Origin: Ascaris suum
Lineage: Eukaryota; Nematoda; Chromadorea; Rhabditida; Ascarididae
NCBI GenBank assembly: GCA_013433145.1
Contig: CM024191.1
Location: forward strand, 1,814,501 to 1,878,500
Length of the DNA stretch: 64,000 nt
Reading direction: 5' to 3'
In this document: positions 23,801 to 35,100 of the stretch, in pieces
Layout: every line of letters starts with the position of its first letter
Position numbering within the stretch: position 1 is the first letter of the stretch
Notes under the pieces: generated by a model
What the model was told of the DNA's origin: nothing
The model's database searches: none
The model's input: only the letters and a program-made list of their open reading frames with translations
Translations under genes and position numbers: made by a program

Positions 23801-25150
23801 TCAAATAAAAATAGCCGTTTGTTTTCGTTTTAGAATTAAAGTAAAATAGTCATTTATTTTGTCATATTCGACCAGCTATCTCTAAGATTTATTCAATAAA
23901 CATTGAAAAAGAGATTTAGTTCAATTAAAAGCTTCAATCTCTTTAATTTTCCTCCAATAGATATAAACGCAAGAAACTCTATTATCGAAAAGCCAGAAGC
24001 AGTCTTTAATCTGCTGAAATCTTTTCTCGTTTATTTCCTCTATTTATCGTTCATCTCAGCTTCAAAAAAAAAAAACTTTTGAAACTCATAAAATTATCGA
24101 AGCCATTGATTTTTTTTTCAGCGGAAAACCTCCCAAAAACTTTGTTTTGAAATAAACAATAAAGGAACAACACCTACATTCGACGCAAAGGGAACGATTT
24201 TCTAAGGTGAAAAATTGCCAAGTTCAATGGCATGATAAACGTTGCTTCACTCAGAATACCAGCGCAATCATCGACGTAAGCATTTCATAAACAATAACGG
24301 AAAGCCTAATAAATCCCCCAAAAGGAATCGGCGAGTTTGAGTTGCCTCGATTCTGATTTTAGGTTGCATCCACTCGGATGCAGAAAAACAACTCGCTAAT
24401 TTTATAGTACCTTCAAGTGTCACTAACTCACAAAGAAGATGATCAACTGGGGAAAACTTATGTAAACCACGCCTTTCTGGATCAACCTTACAATCAACAA
24501 ATTTCACTGCCATAGCTTCAGTAAATTACGAATCGAAAATGACGTACGAACAGATGCATACATACAAACTTCTATGCAAAAAAAAAAATCCTTTATAGGA
24601 AAGCATTTCGAGGATAAAACAAACTTCAGTGCCCTCAAGATTGTGCAATAAATGGACCGTTAACAGAGACTTGCTTAGGATAATGTAAATTAAACATGCA
24701 AACATCGCCGAGAAATGAATGGGCACAAAGTTAGAGCAATCCATTTTTCGCTTGGAAATGCTCCTCTATCTATTCCAATCGAGAAGAATATATTACGAAT
24801 CCTATGCGTGCTTTAATTACTTATTCGTCTATGCCGAATATCGACATCTCTTAAAGAAAAATCTATTTTGTTTTGCGGATGTAGTTGAATCGAACAACTA
24901 AGATGCCAAAAACATTACTCATTCATTGAATTTAAAGATGCAACTAGTTGCTACATTAGAGGCATTAATGAAACTATGAAACACCAACGAGAAACTTATG
25001 TCAAGCAAAGTCAGCTAAACATACCCTAACGGAGTACGAGACTTGTGAGACGATCGATGCGTTCACGTAGACACAATTCGGGTAACCTTTCTCGCTATAG
25101 ATTATTCCACAGAATGGCTCATCGAATCGTATATTCAAGATAAATTCGTC
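11858..25150 (-). CDS. ZP-domain (cuticlin-like) type I membrane protein, N-terminus missing, one frameshift
   Basis: An extracellular matrix or cuticle protein with a zona pellucida (ZP) polymerisation domain. Six minus-strand exons are joined by matching phases: 25025-25150, 23523-23722, 22570-22748, 21358-21566, 15712-15871 and 11858-12034 (stop). ZP-N starts near DEFILNIRFDEPFCG and continues through LKVPLDGC and YLLTC. ZP-C carries VPLSTSDATIGRCWA, DEDGCSLQ, KIRAWAFPTS and FCNLHICRSRC. A tetrabasic RRRR just after the domain is a likely furin cleavage site. The last exon has one transmembrane helix (LAIAFVTTLGLLLIIVALV) and a short basic tail. The exon at 22570-22748 changes frame within it (see separate entry). 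The signal-peptide exon(s) upstream of 25150 were not recognised. An AATAAA overlaps the stop codon. The protein is clearly of the cuticlin/cutl class but I cannot assign a named orthologue. Confidence 0.9.
12749..12897. repeat. Diverged direct repeat, copy A
   Basis: About 150 bp that match 13706-13860 in order and spacing. Shared blocks include GCTATAAGCC, AACTT/ATTCGAAGCAA, CGCAGGAAG, GTTACG and TGACGTTTATT followed by a GTGATA-like stretch. Mismatches and small indels show that the duplication is old. Both copies lie in the same ZP intron. Confidence 0.75.
13706..13860. repeat. Diverged direct repeat, copy B
   Basis: The second copy of the repeat at 12749-12897, about 960 bp away in the same orientation. 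Shared anchors include GCTATAAGCC, CGCAGGAAG and TGACGTTTATT. No coding sequence and no terminal inverted repeats were recognised, so it could be a local duplication or two copies of a dispersed element. Confidence 0.75.
15872..21357. other. 5.5-kb intron of the ZP gene
   Basis: The longest intron in the window. It contains the 35-bp hairpin at 18445-18479 and a block near 18.6-19.2 kb that looks less AT-rich than its surroundings and may be a dispersed repeat. Open frames here, including one at 17044-17226, lack recognisable domains. No nested gene can be supported. Confidence 0.65.
18445..18479. repeat. Inverted repeat, 12-bp arms
   Basis: ACGCACCTTCGC and GCAAAGGTGCGT form a stem of 12 bp with one mismatch around an 11-nt loop. 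It is the clearest short palindrome in the ZP intron. It may be the end of a small non-autonomous element. It is too short for a typical microRNA hairpin. Confidence 0.6.
22570..22748 (-). CDS. ZP gene exon with internal +1 frameshift
   Basis: The acceptor (TTTTTAG) and the donor (GTAAGT) both fit their neighbours in phase. The first half reads ESLAMVNFGGVMVEGGRRL in one frame, and the second half reads SGQETKYTVLLL and LTVGDPI in the next frame. Both halves look like ZP sequence. The exon is 179 nt: one completes a split codon and 178 remain, which is one base too many for the phase-0 donor. The shift maps near a CCC run at 22670-22672. It may be an assembly or sequencing error, a strain allele, or real gene decay. 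Confidence 0.85.
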
Positions 25151-28100
25151 CTGTTCAAGAAAGCAAATTAGAAACAATTGTTTTTTTTTTTAAATAAAGG
25201 AAGAGATTTTATTTGGTTTTAATATGTTTTAAGTGCTCATATGAAAATGTTCAATGTGTTTATAATTATTGAACTTATATTTGGAATAACTCGAATGGAT
25301 ATTTTTCGAAGCGTAATGAAATATCAAAGAACGAACATTGCTTTGAAATGCAAAAATTATATATAAATATTAAGAATAAAATGAAATAAAAATAAACAAT
25401 TTCCAACAGATAATTATTTAAAACTTCCTATAAAAATGGTGAAAAAGAATTGCAAGTTAAAAAAAAAATTCAAAGCGAGCAAGAATTTGGGCCAGTAAAT
25501 ATTTCACTAGGTTACAGTATGGTTTATAAACTGTTAACCGCCTAATGCTTTCGACCATCACGTCATAGTTAATCCTACATTTCTTAGGGGAAGGGGGAAC
25601 TAAAATAAATGCTCCTATGCTTTCTATCTGACATTGAAACGGATGAGAGATGAGGTGGCGCTCACCTGGCAAAATAAACCACCTGTCTAAATCTACAACC
25701 TTTGAGAAAACTAGAGCGCAAACCGCTTCTACACAGTTGCAAAATACAATGAGACGTGAATGTGTGACAACGGCATCAGTGATGAAACGAGTGCTGAACG
25801 ATATTACGCTCTAGACATAGTGCACATTTCAGATCAGAGCTTTTGCACATACTACAGTTAACATGCACCGGAGCAATGCATCCATGTTAGCTGGCCACAT
25901 CGCAAACTATGTGTCATCAATTGCAGCCTGAGCACTTAAGCGAAACCGATCCTATTATCGCCGGATAAAAAATATGCAATGCCCATTCTAAATCTTATAC
26001 AGCCATCTCTTATAGCACTCAAAGTAACGTGGAGGTAATATAGCGTGGGTGCAAAATGAATCGGTAACGCTTCTTTGAAATGAGAAATCCATATTGAAAA
26101 GAGAAAGGCATTTTTTAAAAACAATTATAATGAGCCTCTTCAGCATTTTATTCGATAGCAGTGATAGCTAGCTTAGGCGATGGACTCGTCAACCATCGAT
26201 ATCAACACAATATAGTGATTCTGCACGTTTGAGGAACAGGATTCGGCAAACTTCTTTCAAAGAATGAAAACGCGCTTCAAACATCAAAACTCTTTCAGCG
26301 ATCAGTGAAACGACCTAATTACAGAATTAAGATCTCATTCACCTTCAAATCAAATAAGCTCGATTTCCATTTTAAAGGACACATCTTTATGGGAAAAAAC
26401 CTTTGCAGCGAGGTATTTCATCAAAATAAGCTATATTGAAAAAAAATGCATCCAGAATATTATGGATTCTTCATCATGCACAATAAGTTACCATAACTAT
26501 TGAATATCTCTCCTCTTTTCGCTCAACCCTTGCCCATTTACAACAAGTCTTTTCTAATTGGATATTTCCACTTCAACCTTTTACTGCTCTATCTACTTAA
26601 GCCCAGAACTACTACTGCTTATCAGTACAGATTTCATTGCGGAACGCAATAACGCTCTCATCTATTTGAATTTGAAGCGTTTGCAACGCATAACGGTACC
26701 ACGACTACAACCTTACGCACTTTGGCCAGCAAGTAACGACCTCAACATGGAAACCGATGTGTTTCTAGAGCAACACTGTCGAGGTTAAGTACGTACGTCA
26801 ATTTGATGCAAATGAACTACTCGATGCGTTCTTTTGTCGTTCAGTGCAAATCGGCGCACGGTCATTAGAGGCAAGAAATTTTAGTCTGCACATAGATATA
26901 CGCAAGAAAATCTATACTAGAGTAGATGAAACAGTTTGGCACTTCAGTGCGAACTCATAATATTTATTCACGATTTTCGCCTATAGATAAAAATCTCATA
27001 GAGAAACCAGAAAAAAATGAAATTAGAGAACGAAAATTTTTCCTCAAAAATGTGCGTAAAATTCGAAGTTTCTGTTCCGAGTAATCGTCGGATACAACGA
27101 TTTAGTTGTTTTGTGCTTACTGCTGTTTATGTGTTACTTTTCTCAAGCTTATTTATGAATAGACGGTAATTCTTCATTAAACTCAACTGTGCTCGTTCTA
27201 GTGAATTACATTATTTCAAATGCGCGGATTCATATAGGCGAAAATCCCCACTTGACAATTCGAAACGACATTGGAAGGAAACAACAGAACTCGAATTCAG
27301 ACTTCCGTGGAAATGCTACAACAACGAACAATCAGCATTTTCGTGCGGACTTTGTTCTTACTTTTACGCAATCAAATCAAGCGATTCGGTCGCAATTATG
27401 CCGAATCGGATAATGAGGACTATGATTTTTAACAAGGTGTTGGTATTTTCAGCAAAAGTAAGAAAATAAACCCTTAGCAAGTTTAAATCGCCAATTCTGA
27501 TGTACACAAGAGAATTTTTTGGCCTAGTTCATTTGAAATTCCCAACAAAAGATATTCAGTGTTTAACTCAATACCAACATCGGCTATCTTGTTTCATCCA
27601 CCACTGCGTTTTATTCGAGAACAATGCGCTTCAGCAGCGACTTACAATTCCGCTCACTCCGATTTAAGAGGTGAAATCGTTCAAATGTGATCACGTGATA
27701 ATTAAAAATTAGACAAAAAAGCCTTAAAAATCTTTGTGCGCAAATTGTAAATGCACTCCTCTGCTATAATTTAATAGATCTTTTTTTTGTGTTTCCGTTG
27801 TGTAAAATGAAAATAGAATAAAAACTATCGTAAATACAACAATACTAATCAATTGTGTTTCTCTCGTAAATTCTACTTCTTTATCGATCGATATACGATC
27901 AAAGAGATCGATTATAATAGGATAATTCAAGGCAATTGGGAATAACGCACTTACCTATATACTATCATAACGTACCTCCTAGAAAACGTTATTTCCATAT
28001 TAGCAATAGCAAACAAGAGAGGATAGGCAACGAAGTTTCTCGAAGATGTACTTCTCCACAAACCCTTGCTTTTTTGCCTATGGCTCTTAAACCTCCCCCC

Positions 28101-31013
28101 TCCCCCCCCCCCTCCTACAGAAAAAAATCCGCCCTTCACTTGGACTAACTTTGTATGCAAACTAAAAGCATCATTATCACACTATTCAAATATCTTCTCC
28201 ATATAATGTTATACGTTGAAGTTATGCGCATTTACAGATTTATCGTCATATTCAGCATAACTATAAACTTAAAAAGGGAATGAAAAAGGAGCAATTCCAA
28301 GTGTCATATAAACGCCAAAGTGAGCCTGAATATGTGGTATTCTCGCCTACTTTCATGCCATGAAGAAAAATTCTCGACCACTTCTTTTTTTTTTAAGTGG
28401 CAAAAGAAAATATTAGATAACTCAAGTGTTTAGTGAATTCCATTTGCGTGAGAATAAATATCTGCGGAAAAAATTAACGAATTTGAAAAATTCTTTATAA
28501 CGTTTATCACTCAAAAAATTTTTTTCACTAAGTGAAATAAAATTTTTAACGATCTCAACATTCATTTTACTTCATTATTAACTACTCTGATAATAATAAA
28601 AAATCATTCAACATATTCCATACTAATAAAATGAAGATCACGAAAATAAAACACATACACAAATTATTGCAATTACAATAAAGAAATATAAAAAGATAAA
28701 AGGAGAGAATAATAAACGATAAAGCATTTTTGACCACAATAAAATATCACTTCATTATAACGATGAAAATTACAAATAATAGAAATTAAACTTAATCAAA
28801 CGAATCAACGCGTCAAAAAATTCTACTTCCGCTAGTTCATTGTTTTGAACAAAAAAACTATCACTCATATTCCTATTCTTTTATCGCTTATGCAAATCAC
28901 CATGATATTTTTATTTAAATAAATAAATAGTGCAAATAAAGAATTGTTATGCTCTTCTCGATAGGTTACAAGAGAAATCTTTGCTAATTTAAGCATGAAA
29001 ACGCCATCTCCTCATCTTCTCTAATTTCATAGATTGAGCAAAAACAAACTTTAAGAAGCCGAAGATTGAAAATCTCATAGAGAAGAATTATTTGAAAGCT
29101 ATATATCTGTAATAAAAATTATTGCTATATAGCACACTGAGCAATATCATAACATAAAAACAAATTAAAATAATAAAAAACGAGCACAAAATTATAATAC
29201 AAATTCAAACCGAATGCACTTAACATTCAATTACAGAAAAAAAAAACACACATAAAGCAGTACAGTGCACACTGTTTTGAACGTTGAAGTTGTGTTGCAA
29301 ATATAGCCCCCCCCCCTCTCCCCTCTATCACCGTCCCATCTTTGAAAAAAAAACCCTCCGTTCTGTGATAGTAAAAACGTTCCGATATTATAATTGCATA
29401 AATCCGCGCTAAGTTTCACATATGTGCGCATAAACATATCAGAAATACAGCTCTTATAAACTATGGCGATAGTTTTAAAGACTCTACAAGTATTAACTAG
29501 ATCGAACTTACAAAAAAAATGTTCCACGTGACATAAAACAATGAAAAAAAAGTGTAGCAATTGCACAAACTGTTATGAGCGTAACGGTATTAATTATTAA
29601 CGTCGACGAGATTTAAAGGATCCGGCGAATGGGAAATTGCTCAATTGTTGAATTTTAAAAAAACCGCGAAAATATTTCTTCAGCAATAACACCTCAAAAA
29701 TTACAACTACCAATGGTCGATTCGGCGACCAGTACCGAGCAACTTTTTGGGCAAACTCACATGATTTTTGAAGATCCTATAGAATCCATTTTCCCACTTC
29801 CAAACAATCCAGGTATAAACCTCCTCCATTCCATCATTTTCAGTGCCGCTTACGGATGCGTATTAAACTGTTGATAAAGGTGAACCGTCAAAGATGAGAC
29901 TTACTTATCAGTAGTGGTAAACCTAAATCAACTTTTTGTGAAGTAGTAAAAACGCTCAACTATAATCCAAGATGAATTTCAGCTGCTATGATAATAGTAA
30001 CAACAACAACGCTTACATTAAATCCATTCGAGGATTCAATGCATCATAATCTACACAAAATAAACACAATTATTTGTACTAAATGAACAAAAAATGTAAA
30101 GTACTCTTCAAGGAAAATCGAGTTGCAATAGAATCGAAGAAATAGTCTCAATAAGAACTCAAATATAAAGTATGGTTCTTCTACCGGATTTTTTATGCTC
30201 CAATAGATGAACTGTCACGTTTCAAAATTTCTCACAGTAAAACATTCAAAGTGGCGGTTGTACGTAGCTGTGGCTGATTCTTTTTCAAAGATTAATTAGA
30301 ATAAAAGTGTTGCGGCGATGACATAGGTGACGAATCTGAGAAACAGGTTGCGTTCGGGTAAACAAACCGCAGCGACGGGGTTAAACAGGTATGCCACTCA
30401 TTATATAAATCCCAGTGAGTTCCAAAGAAATACAAAGCAGCGGATAGTTTAGATAATCGCTTACTTTACTCGACATACAAACCATTACATTATTCAGCCA
30501 CTACATACGCTCTCAAGCAATACAGGTAGAAATGGAAACCACAAAATTTATACTTCTTCTTTTTGTACTAAATTTATACTACAGAAATGTCAGAAGTTAC
30601 AGCGCAAAATATATTCTAAGGTTAGCGATTCGTTTGGTAACTTTTGAGTTTCCCTTTGAATTATTCGAAAGTCCGTCGATACGAAATAATCGGCCAAAGA
30701 GAATGGGAAACGAGAAGTTCCCTCTTCTGGCGATTCAAGTGTTCGCGGCCGAATATTATATTTTGTGTGCCCCATGATTTTATGCTCAAAACATTTCCAT
30801 AGTAACAATAATTGCTTGGTGATATTCCAATAAAGTCTCCAACGCTTTGCATTCTTGACTGCTTTTATTTGAAAAATTGAAAATTATTCCACCTGTTCAA
30901 CATTTGAATTTACCGCACCTTCACTAATAATGCGGTATTACGATGGGTCTTCGCGGCAAACCTCGTCAACCGTTTTGACTGCGATAAGCAACCCAACAAC
31001 CGGTTATTGTTTT

Positions 31014-31032
31014 GGGGGGGGGGGGGGGGGGG
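31014..31032. repeat. Poly(G) run of 19
   Basis: A homopolymer of about 19 G in a region with no gene. Its length is error-prone in sequencing. It is one of several G or C runs scattered through the window. Confidence 0.95.
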
Positions 31033-31903
31033 AAGTGATGAAGCTGCCTTTCGAAACAAACATTTCACTTTGCCGGAAATACAACAGCGCCAAGCCCAAT
31101 AAATGTGACAATAAAAGCATTTCTCAACACTGCAAATCCATCCCCCGCATAAAAGCTGAAGTGTCAAACAGCGATGTCATACTGGGATGAAAAGAAAAAA
31201 TTACCAAAAACTGTGTATTCCACTCTCCTTTATTTGCCGCTGAGCAGTACACAACTCCTAATGAAAAACACAAACTTCAAGATTTTCATGTAACTGAACG
31301 TTCTGAACAGTTTAGTGAAAAGGTTTCCCTCTGCTATTTGAAAAGTACGTTAGCTGGAGCTAATCTCGCCGAATACCGAAATCAATTAGCTAGAAATGAT
31401 GCTTGATTTAAATGAATCAATTATGATAAACGTGCGAAAGCGTTCGCGCAGAGTTCCCTTTCTCAAAAACCGCGCTTATGCATCAAATTTTCAATACCGT
31501 TCATAAAGCAATAAAACTCACTGCATAACTAGGAGTTGCCATCTGACCATTTAAATTTGCCTCCCTTTAATCATTTACTGCGAATATGTCAGTGAAGTTA
31601 AAATCGATTGCACTGAGGTTAAATGTTCTTATTTAAGCCACAAAATTTGTGTTGCTGCGTAACAAACACTCAGGGATACTTCCGGAAATACGCCGCTAAA
31701 ATTCGTCTGTACTACACTTCACCACAACATTCGTCTTTTAATCTCAGTGATTCAAATCAAGTCTGCAGTACTTTAAAAACAGTCCACGCACAGCCACGTC
31801 TGCAGCAGAGACCAGCATAATAGAACGAAGACAGAAATGATCGTCGTGTTTCTTTGCGAACTATGCGGCGATAATCACTTCCACAGGCTTCCCTGACCAA
31901 CTT

Positions 31904-31929
31904 CCCTCCTCCCCGTCTCCCCCCGCCCC
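31904..31929 (-). other. G-quadruplex-capable tract downstream of shc
   Basis: On the minus strand four G runs (4, 6, 4 and 3) are separated by loops of 1 to 4 nt, which fits the canonical quadruplex pattern. It begins about 200 nt after the shc stop codon in the sense orientation, so it may be in the 3' UTR or just beyond it. Confidence 0.6.
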
Positions 31930-32129
31930 TCTCCTTACTGAATCCCTTCTGCCCATTTCCAGCAGTAATAAATGCAAAACACTCAAAACAAATTGACTAA
32001 TGTTGCATGTGCGTACCTGATCGCAAGAAACACTTGTATCCAGAATGCGCATACATCCAGCTAGAACAGGTAGAAGCGCAGTGAATACACGGCGGAAACA
32101 CATCGCTGGAGACCGCAAAAGAGCACAAA

Positions 32130-35100
32130 TTATATGCGGGGGGTGTCCCTGAGAATGGGCCGCACAAGGTATAGTTCACTGCCCTCCGAGATAATTGGCA
32201 CGTTGCGTGCACGATGATGTTCTATCAACTGCACTATTGTTTCGAACACCTGGCTCTGTTTGCGTACCTGAAAACATTTCAGCTATTATAAGTTAACAAA
32301 GCATTTCGAGCAACAAACAACTCACTTTAGAGACGTCCTACAACAACGGACGATTTCTTCAAAAAGTTGCTTCCGTTCTAAAATCGAAGAAACAATGCAA
32401 CTCTCTTTTACACACGTTATTACCAATTTTCGTAACCGATCGCATGGACGAACAACGCAAAACATTGAAAAAAAAGCCAAATAAAGAGGCTGCCGTGGTT
32501 TCACAATCAGAAAATGTCCGCTGAATCCTGCGTAGTTTTCATTAAAACACAGGAGTCACTCCCATGTTCTAATGAAAAACAAATGAATGTGTCCTTGTCG
32601 TTGTGCAGAGATCAACAAAATAATTCAGTGCTAATTTTAAGCTGGCAAAAAGAACGAAGAATGGTGACATAAATAAGGATACGGGCATCTCCTACTTCCA
32701 TTATACTCTGATAATAAGGGTGGAAAATTCCACCAATTAGAGAGCACCGTGATGGAAAATAAGTGGGCGTGACTCAAAAGAAAAATAGGTCCGAGGAGGG
32801 CAATTATCGCGAATGAGTGCACCTAAAACATTCATTTTCTTGTATTCGTCCACGATCAATTTTGCCGGAATTTTCCAACTTAATTCGCCAGTGGCGCATT
32901 GAAAAGCTGATGATACGTAAGGCCAAGTGACTCAATTGGAAAAACATTTTAAAAAATAGTTAGCTGATTCTAAATGTTACGGTGATGAATACGAATTCAA
33001 TGGACTCGTTTTTTTTAATGCAATGAGCAATGACAGCATCACATAGAGTAAAAATTATCATTCTATGTGCTTTTGGATTCGACAAAAACCTACCGCTATT
33101 ACTCATCGTAGCGTAATGAAATAGTCAGTGCTCGACTAATCTGTTGATTACTTTTGCATATTACAAGTAAATATGATGAGATTTTAATAAAAAAGCGATG
33201 CAGATCAACTACAATAACCTAGCGACTAATTTTTCGCTCAGGATATTCAAAAACATTACTGAGAATGTACATCTGCCTAACACTTTGATAACTGCGCAAC
33301 TCTTAAGTAATGCATGCAGCACTATAATTCCCGTTATGTAAAATTCTATGCAGTCAACGTTTGGCGCCTTAACTTGTCTTATACAACGCCACAGCACTTC
33401 ATGCAGCATTATTAATTTACGACATGTTGCGGCTTGTAGCAAAGCTATCTTCCTATCCGTATTTCGCTACTCATAAACCGATTACTCTAAAGCAGTCGAA
33501 AATTACCTGTGCTCTTGTGCGAACGATCTCATATATAATCCTCATTTTGGCCGATATGTCACAGCTACGTCCAGTCTAATATACCGCCTCACTCTGGTGG
33601 TCGGAGTTGTTTTCCGCATAAACTTCCAATTAAGGTTTAAATGAAATCAAAAAGCTCCAACATGCTAAACAGTAGTGGCTGTATAAAGCAATCAAACAAA
33701 TTCAACCTCTATTCGACTGGACCAAAACAATTGCCGCCTTGGAAGAAAATTATATCCAATAATATCGTGCTGTATATGATTCTATAATATCGATAACCTA
33801 TAATAAAAATAGCCAACAGCGAATGTTTTCCATTGGTCGATTCGGGAAGAGGGAGTGCTTAAAGGCTAACGAATACCTTCTGATCGTTCTCGTCAAGTAG
33901 GAGGAAATGCTTCGGGACCGAATTTGCGATACCCGAGAGGACGAAATTTCGAGCCGTATTTCGACTCATGCGTACCAAGAAGTCGCCTTCGTTGTGTAGT
34001 AATGCCTCAGCTCTTGTTCGATCGATTTCACCGTGGAACCACGGCTCACGTTCTAATCCTCGCGCCACTGGCAGCGTGTTAACGTTGATATACTCACGTC
34101 CTGCAAGCATACAATTTACTACAACTCGTCAAAGCAACATTTCGACATAACGTAAGGCCTTAATTCCAAGACCGCAAATTGTAGTGTTCCTCATGCTTAG
34201 GAATAAGAAAACATTCTGCTTCGAGGATTCTAAGGCTCGTTGCCATGCAGTAGCGACGGAATTGATAATGGTACCAGCAGTAATTCTACTCGAAATTGGT
34301 ACCCATCGAAAGTGCCTTCCCGCTTACGAACGCTAAAATGACAGACCTTGATTTTTGAGGTGAAATATTTTGCTCATTGTGTCCATGATGAACTCGATGT
34401 TTTTATCTTCCTCCATGAACACCACACAACGACGTCCCATTTCCGTGCTTACGTTCGATACGAAACACAGCACTCCCCTCAACGCCTCCTATAAACATTG
34501 CTTTCGTCGAACAAATTTTATGTACTCCTTCATTCATTACAGCGACAGATGGATCAACAATCGCTCTCAGTTTTTACATCGATCCCCCACCCACCACCTA
34601 GGTGAAAGAAATAAAGTGCTTTCATTTATTAGTACAGAACTGGTCCCTAAGGATTACTTAGTTAGCCTGATATTTCAAATCAAGTTCCCCACAAACGTGT
34701 TCTCTCTCTCTCTTCTCCACTCCCTAACCTTGCCTCCACTTATCAAACGAAACCTTTCAAATGATCAAGCGACTGCCAAAAGCCTGGAAGCGGATGTTCC
34801 ACAATCCGAAACAATCTCAACGACGATCGATTTTTCTTTTATTTCTCAAAAAAAAATTCGAATTTTTCCCCCAACAATTCAAAATTCAACGCACTCAAGC
34901 TCATCACTCCACATATCGAACCTCACCCTTACCAGCGGATCAACGAGAACCTTTCAAAACGCAAAAATTTGTTCACAGCCAATACTTCTTTGCACTGAAT
35001 GGTCAACGCCATTTCCGGTGAGTTCTTTAAGGTTTTCAAATGGTCATCTGTCGCAGCGACAAAAAAGGCAAAAGGGGGAAATCATATAAGGTTTAACTAA

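Larger units (their letters stand above)
25151..32129. other. About 7 kb without a recognised gene
   Basis: The signal-peptide exon(s) and promoter of the ZP gene should lie here, but I could not pick out an exon with a fitting phase-0 donor. The stretch holds a C-rich tract (about 28092-28115), another near 29308, a 19-base G run (31014-31032) and a G-quadruplex-capable tract at 31904-31929. Parts at 28.4-29.2 kb are extremely AT-rich. Confidence 0.6.

Noticed and set aside
24268..24513. Minus-strand frame between ZP exons
   Set aside because: It lies in the intron between 25025 and 23722. The flanking exons already join in phase 0, and the peptide has no ZP motifs.
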